49,920 nt of DNA. It comes from an uncultured Haliea sp. (GTDB lineage: Bacteria; Pseudomonadota; Gammaproteobacteria; Pseudomonadales; Halieaceae). The translations under genes were made by a program, and so were the position numbers. The notes under the pieces are model-generated. The model had not been told where the DNA came from. It did no database searches and worked only from the letters and a program-made list of their open reading frames with translations. How positions within the stretch are numbered: position 1 is the first letter of the stretch; each line of letters opens with the position of its first letter. Below, one piece after another: positions 26,007 to 34,354 of the stretch. The stretch covers positions 1 through 49,920 of the forward strand of contig CAMYIZ010000063.1 in assembly GCA_947258585.1 (NCBI GenBank), written 5' to 3'.

Positions 26007-26182
26007 CTATGGCGCTCTAGGGCGGCGATGAACCGGCGCTCCCGACATGTTGCAAATGACGCTGGCTGGTTGGGGACCGCTTTCTCAACCCCCGGGGTTC
26101 AGGCTGCTTTGGTAGGCTAACCGGCAACGTGAAACATGCTATGCTTCCCCACGAGATAAGAAAGACTCCCAGGGGAACGTGA

Positions 26183-26914
26183 ATGGATTCTGACGGCGCG
26201 GCATCGCTGCGAGCTCTCGCCAAGTACTTCTCCCTGCACTCCTACGAGCAGGGCAGTGACGGTCCCGAGCTCAATGAGCTTTATGCCCTGCGCTACCAGA
26301 TCTACTGCCTGGAGTGCCATTTCCTCAACGAGGCGCGCTACCCCGACGGGCTGGAGATCGATGATTACGACCAGCGCTCCGCCCACTTTGCCGCCACCAA
26401 CGCAGATGGAGTGGTGGCGGGCACAGCTCGCCTGGTGCTGCCTGCAGCCGGTGAGCCGTTTCCCTTCATTGATCACTGCCCGCCGTTCCCGGATTTCAAG
26501 CCGCCACCGGCAGCGGAGTCCGGGGAGGTTTCGCGGCTGGCGGTGAAGCGGGAGTACCGGCGCCGGGCGGGTGACACGCTGTGGGGCATCAACCAGTCCC
26601 ACCTCAAGGGGCCGTCGGCGCCGGATGAATCCCCCCGCGGCGAGAAGCGGGTGAATGCCCCCCTGCTGGTCTTGGGGCTGTACCGGCAGATCTACCGCTT
26701 CAGCTGCGAAAACGGCATCCGCTACTGGTATGCCGCCATGGAAAAGGGGCTGGCGCGGGTGCTGCGGATCTATGGCTTCGATTTCACCCCCATCGGCCCC
26801 GAAAGCGACTACTACGGGCCCGTGACCCCTTACCTGGGTGACCTGCGCAAACTTGAGCGGGAGCTGGAGGCCTCCAACCCGGCCCTGATGTGGTGGTTCC
26901 GCAGCGGTCCCTGA
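26183..26914 (+). CDS. PEP-CTERM/exosortase system acyltransferase (second copy)
   Basis: A 243-residue paralogue of the gene at 20468. It shares the YALRYQIYCLECHFL, DYDQRSAHFAAT, EVSRLAVKREYRR and YAAMEKGLARVLRIYGF segments, the last followed by PIGPESDYYGPV. It is the more typical length for the PEP-CTERM/exosortase-associated acyltransferase family (TIGR03694-like) and carries an extra loop around residues 130-155 absent from the shorter copy. The fold is LuxI-like; acyl donor and product are unknown. It lies 28 bp before the adenylate-forming ligase gene, so the two probably form an operon that may supply an acyl group to the transporter genes downstream. ATG 26183 has AGGGGAA upstream. 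Confidence 0.88.
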   Translation: MDSDGAASLRALAKYFSLHSYEQGSDGPELNELYALRYQIYCLECHFLNEARYPDGLEIDDYDQRSAHFAATNADGVVAGTARLVLPAAGEPFPFIDHCPPFPDFKPPPAAESGEVSRLAVKREYRRRAGDTLWGINQSHLKGPSAPDESPRGEKRVNAPLLVLGLYRQIYRFSCENGIRYWYAAMEKGLARVLRIYGFDFTPIGPESDYYGPVTPYLGDLRKLERELEASNPALMWWFRSGP

Positions 26915-26942
26915 TACAGAAGCTGGCGAGTTGCCCTGACTG

Positions 26943-28355
26943 ATGCCGTCCCTGAACCGAATCAAGCGCGCCCTGTTGCTGGCCATGCTGGCACGGCAGA
27001 CGCCGGAAAAACTCGTGGCCCTGGCCCGCAAGCGCCTGCCTCGGGTCTTCGCGCGCGCTGCAAGGCAGTCTCCCGCTTATCGCGCATTGCTGGCGGAGGC
27101 GGGCGTGGAGCCGGCGACCTGCCGCACCGGGGAGGCCGTGTTGGCGCGGGCCCCGGTACTGACCAAGGCCGACCTGTTCGAACGCTTCCCCGTCCATGAG
27201 TTACTGGTGCGCGAGGTAGACCCGGCCCGCCTCGGCGGCGTCCTCACCAGTTCCGGCCACGGCGGCAGCAACTTTGCCTTCGGTGTCAGCACCCGGCGGC
27301 AGTTGCAGCTGGCCCCGGATGACATCGACCTGGGCCTGCAGCAGGCCTTCGGCATCGACCAGCGCTCGACCCTGCTGGTGAACTGCTTGCCCATGGGGGT
27401 GTTCTTTACTTCCAACACGGTCTGTGTGGCCAATGTCAGCGTGCGCGAGGACATGGCCTTCGCCATCCTCAACCAGGCCGGCCCCCTGTTTGAACAGGCC
27501 ATCCTCTGTACCGACCCGCTGTTCTGCAAGCGCCTGCTGGACTACGCCCGGGTGCAGCGCTTCGACTGGTCGCGCCTGCGCATGAACGTGGTCCTGGGCG
27601 AGGAGATGTTCTCCGAGGACTATCGCAGCTATCTGGCGGCCGCGCTGGGTGTGCCGCTGGATGCCCCGGGTGGCAGCCTGATCGGCAGTTCCATGGGGGT
27701 GGGGGAGCTGGGCCTGAACCTGTTCTTCGAAACCTCCGAGACCATCGCCCTGCGCCGCGCCTGGCACCGGCAGGACCCGGACCAGCTGCTGCCCTCGTTC
27801 TTTTGCTTCAACCCCCTGCGCAGCTATGTGGAGGTGCTGGAGCCGGATGCGGATGGGGTGGGGGACCTGGTGATCACCATGCTCGATGTCCAGGCGCCGA
27901 TCCCGATGATTCGCTATCGCACCGGGGACCGCGCCCGCTGGCTGACCGACGCGGACCGCGAACCGCTGGATACCGGCGGCCGCGCGGCCCTGGCGGCGCT
28001 GCCCTTTCCCACGGTGGCGGTACTGGGGCGGGAGCGGGACCGGATCGACCCTCACTGGCACGTGGATCACTTCAAGGCCCTGCTGTACCGGCGCCCGGCG
28101 CTGGCGGACCAGCTGTCCGGCGCCTTCCGGGTGCTGCGCCACGGGGACGGCCTGCGCCTGGATGTGCAACTGGGGCTGGCGGCCACCCAGTCGCCCGAGG
28201 CCGTGGCGGCGGAGCTGACAGCGCTGGTCGCGGCGTCGGCCGCGCGCCGCAGTGCGCCGGTCCCGGAGCTGTGCTGCTTTCATTACGGGGAGTTTCCCCA
28301 CGGCATGGGGCTGGACTATGAACGCAAGTTCCGCTATTTCCCGGAGCCCCGGTGA
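26943..28355 (+). CDS. Adenylate-forming ligase (F390-synthetase/phenylacetate-CoA-ligase-like)
   Basis: A 470-residue enzyme of the acyl-adenylate-forming superfamily, in the branch annotated as coenzyme F390 synthetase-related or phenylacetate-CoA-ligase-like. TSSGHGGSNFAFG near residue 100 is the phosphate-binding loop, and PMIRYRTGDRARW near residue 322 is the conserved ATP-contacting Arg-Thr-Gly-Asp motif. It would activate a carboxylic acid as AMP ester and pass it to CoA, a carrier protein or an amine; the substrate is unknown. It follows the LuxI-like acyltransferase by 28 bp, and its stop overlaps the GTG start of the first permease (GTGA). The N-terminal region (residues 1-60) is helical and basic. 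Confidence 0.8.
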   Translation: MPSLNRIKRALLLAMLARQTPEKLVALARKRLPRVFARAARQSPAYRALLAEAGVEPATCRTGEAVLARAPVLTKADLFERFPVHELLVREVDPARLGGVLTSSGHGGSNFAFGVSTRRQLQLAPDDIDLGLQQAFGIDQRSTLLVNCLPMGVFFTSNTVCVANVSVREDMAFAILNQAGPLFEQAILCTDPLFCKRLLDYARVQRFDWSRLRMNVVLGEEMFSEDYRSYLAAALGVPLDAPGGSLIGSSMGVGELGLNLFFETSETIALRRAWHRQDPDQLLPSFFCFNPLRSYVEVLEPDADGVGDLVITMLDVQAPIPMIRYRTGDRARWLTDADREPLDTGGRAALAALPFPTVAVLGRERDRIDPHWHVDHFKALLYRRPALADQLSGAFRVLRHGDGLRLDVQLGLAATQSPEAVAAELTALVAASAARRSAPVPELCCFHYGEFPHGMGLDYERKFRYFPEPR

Positions 28356-29581
28356 GCGTCTCGGCCCTGTTGATGTCCGTGCTGCTGGCCCTGCGCAACC
28401 TGCGCCGGCAGTTCCGTCGCAGCCTCACGGCCCTGCTGTCCATCGGTTTCGGGGTGGCGGCGCTGCTGGTGGCCACGGGTTTCAACGAGGCCATGTTCGA
28501 GGAGTTTCGGGAGGCCACCATCCGCTCCCAGTATGGCCACGTGCAGGTGAGCCGCCCGGGTTTCCAGGACCGGGGGCGCAGTGACCCCTGGGCCTATCTG
28601 CTGCCCGCGGAGGTGGCGGTGGATCCCTCCCTGCTGCCAGCGGGCGCGACGGTAGCGCCGCGGCTGCTGCTGAACGGGCTGGTCAGTTATGGCGAGGTGA
28701 CCCTGCCGTTCATGAGCGAGGGCATCGACCCGGCGCGGGACATGCTGGACGACCGTTCCCTGCGCATGGAGCAGGGTCGGCGCCTGGATGCGACCGGCGA
28801 GCGCCAGGTGGTGCTGGGGGAGGGCCTGGCGACGCAGCTGGAGGTGGCGGTGGGCCAGTCGGTGGTGCTGTTGGCCAATACCCCTGACGGCCAGCTGGGC
28901 GCGGCGGAGGCGGAGGTGGTCGGCATCTTCAGCTCTTTCAGCCAGGAGTTTGACGACGCCGCGCTGCTGATGCCCATCGGACTCGCCCGCGACCTGGCCA
29001 AGGTGGAGGGCGCCCATGCCTGGCTGGTGTTCCTGGAGGATACCGGAGACACCGACGCCGCCCTGGTCCCGCTGCGGGCTGCCCTGCCCGGCGACGACTT
29101 CGATGTCCAGCCCTGGCATGCCCTGGCCGAGTTCTACGCCCGCGCTTCGGCCCTGTTCCAGCAGCAGTTGGATCTGGTCAAGGCCATCGTGGTGTTCATC
29201 ATCCTGCTGGGCATCGGCAATACCATGATGATGAGCGTGCTGGAGCGCACCGGGGAGATCGGCACGGTGATGGCCCTGGGCAACAAGCGGGCGTCAGTGC
29301 TGCGGGGCTTCCTGATCGAGGGTGCCCTGCTGGGGTTGCTGGGTGCGGTGCTGGGGGTGCTGGTGGCGCTGGGGCTGGGTCAGCTGCTGGCCCTGGCGCA
29401 GATCGAGATGCCGCCGCCGCCCACCTTTGCCCGCAGCTACCACGCGGCCCTGTTGATCACGCCGGCCATGCTGCTGGAGACCGTGCTCATTGCCTGCGTA
29501 ACGACGACCCTGGCGTCCCTCTACCCCGCCTGGCGCGCCTCGCGCATGGTTATCGTGGAGGCCATCCGCCATGCGCGCTGA
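28352..29581 (+). CDS. ABC transporter permease (FtsX/MacB type), first copy
   Basis: A 409-residue inner-membrane permease. An N-terminal helix (LALRNLRRQFRRSLTALLS, then a hydrophobic stretch) is followed by a periplasmic MacB-like core of about 200 residues. Three C-terminal helices make up an FtsX domain, with NTMMMSVLERTGEIGTVMAL as the typical cytoplasmic coupling segment. Such permeases act by mechanotransmission in lipoprotein release (LolCE) or export across the outer membrane (MacB). The GTG at 28352 overlaps the previous stop; an ATG at 28373 is an alternative. It pairs with the permease at 29593 and the ATPase at 31696. Confidence 0.88.
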   Translation: MSVSALLMSVLLALRNLRRQFRRSLTALLSIGFGVAALLVATGFNEAMFEEFREATIRSQYGHVQVSRPGFQDRGRSDPWAYLLPAEVAVDPSLLPAGATVAPRLLLNGLVSYGEVTLPFMSEGIDPARDMLDDRSLRMEQGRRLDATGERQVVLGEGLATQLEVAVGQSVVLLANTPDGQLGAAEAEVVGIFSSFSQEFDDAALLMPIGLARDLAKVEGAHAWLVFLEDTGDTDAALVPLRAALPGDDFDVQPWHALAEFYARASALFQQQLDLVKAIVVFIILLGIGNTMMMSVLERTGEIGTVMALGNKRASVLRGFLIEGALLGLLGAVLGVLVALGLGQLLALAQIEMPPPPTFARSYHAALLITPAMLLETVLIACVTTTLASLYPAWRASRMVIVEAIRHAR

Positions 29582-29592
29582 GGTCGCTGCTC

Positions 29593-30813
29593 ATGCGTGA
29601 ACTGCTCCGGCTCGCCGCCCGCAATGTCCTGCGCCACCGGGGCCGTTCCCTGATGACCCTGTTCGGCATTGCCTTCGGCGTGGTAGCCCTGGTCCTCGCC
29701 GGGGGCTTTATCAAGGACACCGTCGACGAGCTGGGCGAGTCCATGATCCACTCCCAGTCCGGTCACCTGCAGATCAGTCGCACCGGTTACCGGGAGGAGG
29801 GCAGCCGCGAGCCGGCGACGTTCCTGATCCGCGAGCCGGAAGCCCTGCGCGCGGAGCTGGCGGCCCTGCCGGCGGTGGACGAGGTGCTGCTGCGCACCGC
29901 ATTCTCCGGCCTGTTGAACAACGGCCGCACCGACTGGGCGATCATGGGGGAGGGGGTGGAGCCCGCGGCCGAGGTGCGCCTGGGCACCTATATCAACATC
30001 TCGGAGGGCCGCCAGCTGGCGGAATCCGACCCCTTTGGCATGCTGCTGGGGGCCGGGGTGGCGCAGGCCCTTGACCTGGCGCCCGGGGACTGGGTCAACC
30101 TGCTGACCAACACCACCGATGGCGCGGTCAACGTGCTGGAGTTCCAGGTAGTCGGCATCTTCCAGACCTTCTCCAAGGACTACGACGCCCGCGCCGTCCG
30201 CATTCCCCTGCCCGCGGCCCAGGAGCTGCTGGGGGACGACGGTGTGCACCTGGCGGTGCTGCGGCTGCAGCGCACCGATGCCACCGCCGCGGTCAAGCGT
30301 GCGGCAGAGGCTGCGCTGGCGGGGCGCGGCTTCGAGGTGCTGGACTGGCAGCGCCTGAACCCCTTTTACCGCCAGACGGTGGAACTGTACCAGCAGCAGT
30401 TCGGCTTCCTGGTGCTGGTGATCCTGTTGATGGTGACGTTGAGCGTCGGCAACACCATCAACATGAATGTCTACGAGCGGGCCGCGGAGTTCGGCACCAT
30501 GCAAGCCTGCGGTGCACCGCGGCGGGAGATCTTCCGCCTGATCCTGCTGGAGAGTGCCCTGCTGGGCGTGGCGGGCGCCACCCTCGGCGTCATCGCCGGC
30601 AACGGCCTGGCGCTGCTGATTTCCTGGATCGGCATCCCCATGCCGCCGCCGCCCAACTCCGACATCGCCTACATCGCCCTGATCCGTCTGGCCTGGTGGA
30701 TTACCGGGGTCGCCTTCCTGATTGGGGTGCTGGCGCCCGTTGTCGCCGCCCTGCGGCCCGCCCGGCGGGCGGCCCGGGCGGATATCGCGGAGTCCTTGCG
30801 GCAGGCGGTGTGA
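29593..30813 (+). CDS. ABC transporter permease (FtsX/MacB type), second copy
   Basis: A 406-residue permease with the same plan: N-terminal helix (LAARNVLRHRGRSLMTLFGI), periplasmic core, and FtsX segment VGNTINMNVYERAAEFGTMQ before the last helices. With the 28352 gene it can form a LolC/LolE-like heterodimer. It starts 11 bp after the first permease and its stop codon (TGA) is directly adjacent to the stop of the reverse-strand LolA-like gene, with no spacer. Its sequence differs enough from the first permease to be an old duplication. Confidence 0.88.
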   Translation: MRELLRLAARNVLRHRGRSLMTLFGIAFGVVALVLAGGFIKDTVDELGESMIHSQSGHLQISRTGYREEGSREPATFLIREPEALRAELAALPAVDEVLLRTAFSGLLNNGRTDWAIMGEGVEPAAEVRLGTYINISEGRQLAESDPFGMLLGAGVAQALDLAPGDWVNLLTNTTDGAVNVLEFQVVGIFQTFSKDYDARAVRIPLPAAQELLGDDGVHLAVLRLQRTDATAAVKRAAEAALAGRGFEVLDWQRLNPFYRQTVELYQQQFGFLVLVILLMVTLSVGNTINMNVYERAAEFGTMQACGAPRREIFRLILLESALLGVAGATLGVIAGNGLALLISWIGIPMPPPPNSDIAYIALIRLAWWITGVAFLIGVLAPVVAALRPARRAARADIAESLRQAV

Positions 30814-31650
30814 TTACAAGCGCCGCAGGTACTGCTGGGTAAACATTCTCTCCGGCAGCTCCTTCACTTCCATCGTGGTGTACTCTAGAACGGAGTAATC
30901 CCCCTCCTTGAGGGCGTCCTCCAGTACCAGGCGGGTGGGGCGCAGGCGGCCCGCGAGTTCCCGGAAGTTCTCGTAGCGGCTGGTCTTCAACAGGCGCCCG
31001 GAGACGGCGTAGAACTCTGCCTTGAGCGGCCGGTCATCCGCGACTGCCACCCAGTAGCGCACCTTGGCGTAGGTGACGCCGCGCCCTGCGGCGGTCAAAT
31101 CCAGCACCCAGGCCTCCTCGCCATCCACCTGTTCCGTCCCCGCCAGTTCGGCGCTGTAGTCGCCGGCGAAGTTGGCCCGGGCCAGGTCACCGTTGGCCAC
31201 CTGGCCGGTCAGGCGCTGGGACAGGGACAGGCGCACAGGCTGGGACACGGTGGGCATGAAGATCCACAGGTCGCGGCCGCGCATCAGCAGGGCCTGGCCG
31301 CGCTCCGAGGCGGGGGATTCGGTGAGCACGATGGTGTTTTCATTGCCACGTGACATGACCTTGTACTCCCGCACATCCCCGGGCTTGCCGTCGCTGTGGT
31401 TGGTGACGGTAATGAAGGTTTCGAAGCTCTCCCTCGGGAAGCGAATCGCGTCTGCGCGCTTGACCAGCGCCGCGGCGTCCACGCTGGCCGGATCCTGCGT
31501 GTCGGCTTCCTGTTGTATCGTGTCAGCGGTGTCCTTGGTGTCTGCCGATGTGTCCGCCGCGTGGGCCGGTCCACTGGCCAGCAGGGCCGCCAGCAGCACC
31601 CACCCCAAAATGGTCAAAACGTCGGTATTCTCGGGAAATGGCTTGATCAT
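30814..31650 (-). CDS. LolA-like outer membrane lipoprotein-sorting protein
   Basis: A 278-residue secreted protein with signal peptide (VLTILGWVLLAALLASGPAHA, cleavage near residue 31). The mature part matches the LolA-like outer-membrane-lipoprotein-sorting family: SFETFITVTNHSDGKP, DLWIFMPTVSQPVRLSLSQR, FAGDYSAEL and YAKVRYWV lie in an 11-stranded half-barrel pattern. Such proteins carry lipids or lipoproteins through the periplasm. It sits on the opposite strand between the second permease and the ATPase gene. The start at 31650 is 46 bp from the ATPase start, so a divergent promoter region is shared. A poorly conserved Asp/Thr-rich stretch follows the signal peptide. Confidence 0.85.
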   Translation of the reverse strand: MIKPFPENTDVLTILGWVLLAALLASGPAHAADTSADTKDTADTIQQEADTQDPASVDAAALVKRADAIRFPRESFETFITVTNHSDGKPGDVREYKVMSRGNENTIVLTESPASERGQALLMRGRDLWIFMPTVSQPVRLSLSQRLTGQVANGDLARANFAGDYSAELAGTEQVDGEEAWVLDLTAAGRGVTYAKVRYWVAVADDRPLKAEFYAVSGRLLKTSRYENFRELAGRLRPTRLVLEDALKEGDYSVLEYTTMEVKELPERMFTQQYLRRL

Positions 31651-31695
31651 GGGTATATCCTGTGGCGAAGACCAACAACATTCTGGCGCTGCACG

Positions 31696-32412
31696 ATGGC
31701 GATTGTAAAGGTAGAACACGTCTGCAAACGGTACCCGCTGGGCGATCAGGTGGTCGAGGCTCTGCGCGATGTCTCGCTGGAGATCGAGGCGGGCGCCTTC
31801 CTGGCGATCGCCGGCCCCTCCGGCAGCGGCAAGTCGACCCTGCTCAACATCATCGGCTGTATCGACAATCCCAGCGAGGGCCGGGTGTTCATCGAGGGCC
31901 AGGACGTGTCCGGCAGAACCCCGGACCAGCTCGCGGACGTGCGCGCCCGCACCCTCGGTTTTATCTTCCAGAATTTCAACTTGCTGCCGGTGCTGTCCGC
32001 CCGGGAGAATGTCGATTACCCCCTGCTGCAACTGCCGGAGCTCAGCCGCGCCGAGCGCCGGGAACGGGTCGATCACTACCTGGACCTGGTCGGCCTCGGT
32101 CGCTTCGCCAGCCATCGCCCCAACCAGCTGTCCGGCGGCCAGCGCCAGCGGGTGGCGATCGCCCGGGCCCTGGCCACCCATTCGCGGGTGGTGCTGGCGG
32201 ACGAGCCCACCGCCAACCTCGACCGGGAGACCGGTCGCGGCATTCTGGAGCTGATGCAACACATCAACCGCAGCGCGGGCACCACCTTTATCTTTTCCAC
32301 CCATGACCAGCATGTGATGGAGATGGCTGACCGCCTGGTGCACATGGAAGACGGCCGCATCCGGGCGCTGGAAGACAACCCTGCTGCCGCCGAGACGGCC
32401 GAGGCCACGTAG
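31696..32412 (+). CDS. ABC transporter ATPase (LolD/MacB type)
   Basis: A 238-residue nucleotide-binding subunit. Walker A GPSGSGKST is near residue 40, the signature LSGGQRQR near 145, and Walker B VVLADEP with the catalytic Glu near 165; TANLD and STHDQHV (switch His) follow. The overall pattern is that of LolD/MacB-type ATPases that power FtsX-like permeases. It starts 46 bp from the divergent LolA-like gene and its stop TAG overlaps the GTG of the next gene by one base. It should work with the two permeases at 28352 and 29593. The ribosome binding site is weak. Confidence 0.93.
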   Translation: MAIVKVEHVCKRYPLGDQVVEALRDVSLEIEAGAFLAIAGPSGSGKSTLLNIIGCIDNPSEGRVFIEGQDVSGRTPDQLADVRARTLGFIFQNFNLLPVLSARENVDYPLLQLPELSRAERRERVDHYLDLVGLGRFASHRPNQLSGGQRQRVAIARALATHSRVVLADEPTANLDRETGRGILELMQHINRSAGTTFIFSTHDQHVMEMADRLVHMEDGRIRALEDNPAAAETAEAT

Positions 32413-34181
32413 TGAAAGCCCGGCGCATGCGCTCCAGCAGTGCGCTGCAGTCGCTGCTGCTGGCGCTGTTGCTGGCACTGCCGGCTGCATCGCCGGCGCT
32501 GGCCTTGATTGATGCGGAGCTGCGGGTGGGCCGCGAACCAGGCCGGACCCGGGTGGTGGTGGATCTCAGCGAGCCGGCCACCTACCACGTGTTCAGCCTC
32601 AGCAATCCGGCGCGCGTGGTGATTGATCTCTGGAATACCCGGCTGGCGGGCCCGGTGCCGCCGGACCTGTTCGCGGCCACCCCGGTTGCCCGCCTGCGCA
32701 CCGGTCCGCGCGAGGATGCCGGCCTGCGCCTGGTGCTCGACCTGGCGCAGCAGGATATTCGCCAGGAGACCTTCGTCCTCGATCCCAATGGCAGCGGCGG
32801 CGGGTATCGCCTGGTCGTGGACCTCTACCATGAGCCGGTGGCGGGCGCAGACCGGCGCGAGGTGGCCGCTGCGGCCACTGAACCGGCGCACAACCGTCTT
32901 GCCGCCAGGGAGCCGGCGCGTTCGATATCGCGCCCCGTCCGTTCGCCACCTGACCCGGCGTCTGCGGCGCTGCCCGATGGCCGGGCGGCCCCGGCCGTCA
33001 GCGACCTCCGTCTGGGGGGCTACGGTGAGCTGGCTGCAGCCTGGAACACCGCCGCCCCTGAGCACTGGTCAAAGCTGCGGGCGCGGCTGGAACTGGGCCT
33101 GACGGGGCGGTTGGACTGGGGCGCCCGCTTCAAGCTGAGCGGGCGGATGGAAGGTGACGGCGCCTACAGTGTGGAGGATGACTTCTACCCCGCAGCGGTG
33201 CGCCGTGACCAGCGCAGCGATTTCTCCGTGCGCGAGGCCTACCTGGACATCGGCGCCGGCGACTGGGAGTTCCGCCTGGGCCGCCAGCACGTGGTGTGGG
33301 GAGAAATGGTGGGCCTGTTCCTGGCGGATGTGGTGTCCGCGCGGGATACCCGCGAATTCTTCCTGGAGGAATTCGAGACCATGCGCATTCCCCAGTGGGC
33401 CGTGCGCGCCGAACACTTTGCCGGCGCTGCACACCTGGAGCTGCTGTGGGTCCCGGTCCCCAGCTACGATGAGATCGGCAAGCCCGGCGCCGACTTCTAC
33501 CCCTTTCCCGTTCCCGCAGGCACTCCGGTGCGGGAGGTCACGCCCAGCCGCAGCAAGGTCTCGAATCATGGACTCGGTGGGCGCCTTTCCTATCTGGTGA
33601 ATGGCTGGGACCTGTCCGGCTTTTACTACCAGAGCACCGATGTAGCGCCGACCCTGTACCGTACCGGGGGTGGGCTGGAGCTGCGCCATGATCGCATCCG
33701 CCAGGTCGGTGCCACGTTCTCCAAGGACTGGCTGGACTTTGTGTTGAAGGGAGAGGCGGTGTATAGCAGCGGCCGTCGCTTCCTGTCCCAGGACCCCGCC
33801 GCGCGCTTTGGGTTGCAGGACAGCGATGCCGTGGACTACGTGCTGGGGATCATGGTTCCGAGAGGCGACTGGCGTTTTGATGCCCAGCTCTACGGCCGGC
33901 ATGTCTTCGACCACGACCCCGCAATGGGCTTCGACGCCGATGAGACCGGTTTGACCCTGCTGCTGAACCGCCGCTTCGGTGACCGCGTGGAAGCGGAAAT
34001 TCTTTACCTGTCGGGCCTCAACCGCAGCGACTGGTCCCTGCAGCCCAGTGTCACCTGGAACCTCACCCAGGCCTGGCGCCTGCAGTTCGGCGCCGACCTC
34101 TTTGGCGGCAGTGAGATCGGCCTGTTCGGCCAGTACGACGACGGCGACCGCGTGTTCCTGGAACTGCGCCGCTGGTTTTAG
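32412..34181 (+). CDS. AMIN-domain plus DUF1302-type outer membrane protein
   Basis: A 589-residue exported protein. A signal peptide (LLLALLLALPAASPALA) precedes an AMIN domain at residues about 36-140 (RTRVVVDLSEPATYHVF, then NPARVVIDLW), a fold that binds the envelope. A Pro/Ala-rich linker follows. From about residue 200 to the end it is a beta-barrel of the DUF1302 type (GGYGELAAAWN, DFSVREAYLDIGAGDWEFRL, GRQHVVWGE) ending in FLELRRWF with a C-terminal Phe. It is likely the outer-membrane component of the transport set beside it. A GTG start at 32412 overlaps the ATPase stop; an ATG five codons later is possible. Confidence 0.8.
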   Translation: MKARRMRSSSALQSLLLALLLALPAASPALALIDAELRVGREPGRTRVVVDLSEPATYHVFSLSNPARVVIDLWNTRLAGPVPPDLFAATPVARLRTGPREDAGLRLVLDLAQQDIRQETFVLDPNGSGGGYRLVVDLYHEPVAGADRREVAAAATEPAHNRLAAREPARSISRPVRSPPDPASAALPDGRAAPAVSDLRLGGYGELAAAWNTAAPEHWSKLRARLELGLTGRLDWGARFKLSGRMEGDGAYSVEDDFYPAAVRRDQRSDFSVREAYLDIGAGDWEFRLGRQHVVWGEMVGLFLADVVSARDTREFFLEEFETMRIPQWAVRAEHFAGAAHLELLWVPVPSYDEIGKPGADFYPFPVPAGTPVREVTPSRSKVSNHGLGGRLSYLVNGWDLSGFYYQSTDVAPTLYRTGGGLELRHDRIRQVGATFSKDWLDFVLKGEAVYSSGRRFLSQDPAARFGLQDSDAVDYVLGIMVPRGDWRFDAQLYGRHVFDHDPAMGFDADETGLTLLLNRRFGDRVEAEILYLSGLNRSDWSLQPSVTWNLTQAWRLQFGADLFGGSEIGLFGQYDDGDRVFLELRRWF

Positions 34182-34193
34182 GCAGGAGCCCGG

Positions 34194-34229
34194 GCCGGGC
34201 AATCTGCCCGGCGGAAGAAACCTCCGCCG
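34194..34229 (+). other. Two overlapping, mutually exclusive hairpins
   Basis: GCCGGGCA-ATC-TGCCCGGC (34194-34212) and CGGCGGA-AGAAACC-TCCGCCG (34209-34229) share the bases CGGC at 34209-34212, so only one can form at a time. They lie just after the DUF1302 stop codon. No T-run follows, so neither is a standard intrinsic terminator. They could be an mRNA 3'-end stabiliser or a read-through control before the TPR lipoprotein gene. Confidence 0.4.
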
Positions 34230-34354
34230 CGCGCTCCATTCTCCCCCCTCCAAGCCGCCGAAATTGTGAGCCAGTCCCGCTTTTCGTCTTGGCGCTGACG
34301 CTCGCCTGCCGTAGAGTGAGCGGTGCGATTTCAGATCTTGGAGGCAAAACCACA

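Larger units (their letters stand above)
25840..26182. other. Divergent intergenic region
   Basis: The left part holds the sigma-54 promoter and the upstream motif of the PEP-CTERM gene. The right part must contain the promoter of the acyltransferase at 26183; TATGCT at 26140-26145 is a possible -10 box, but no matching -35 box is convincing. AGGGGAAC just before 26183 is the ribosome binding site. No small gene is supported. Confidence 0.6.
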
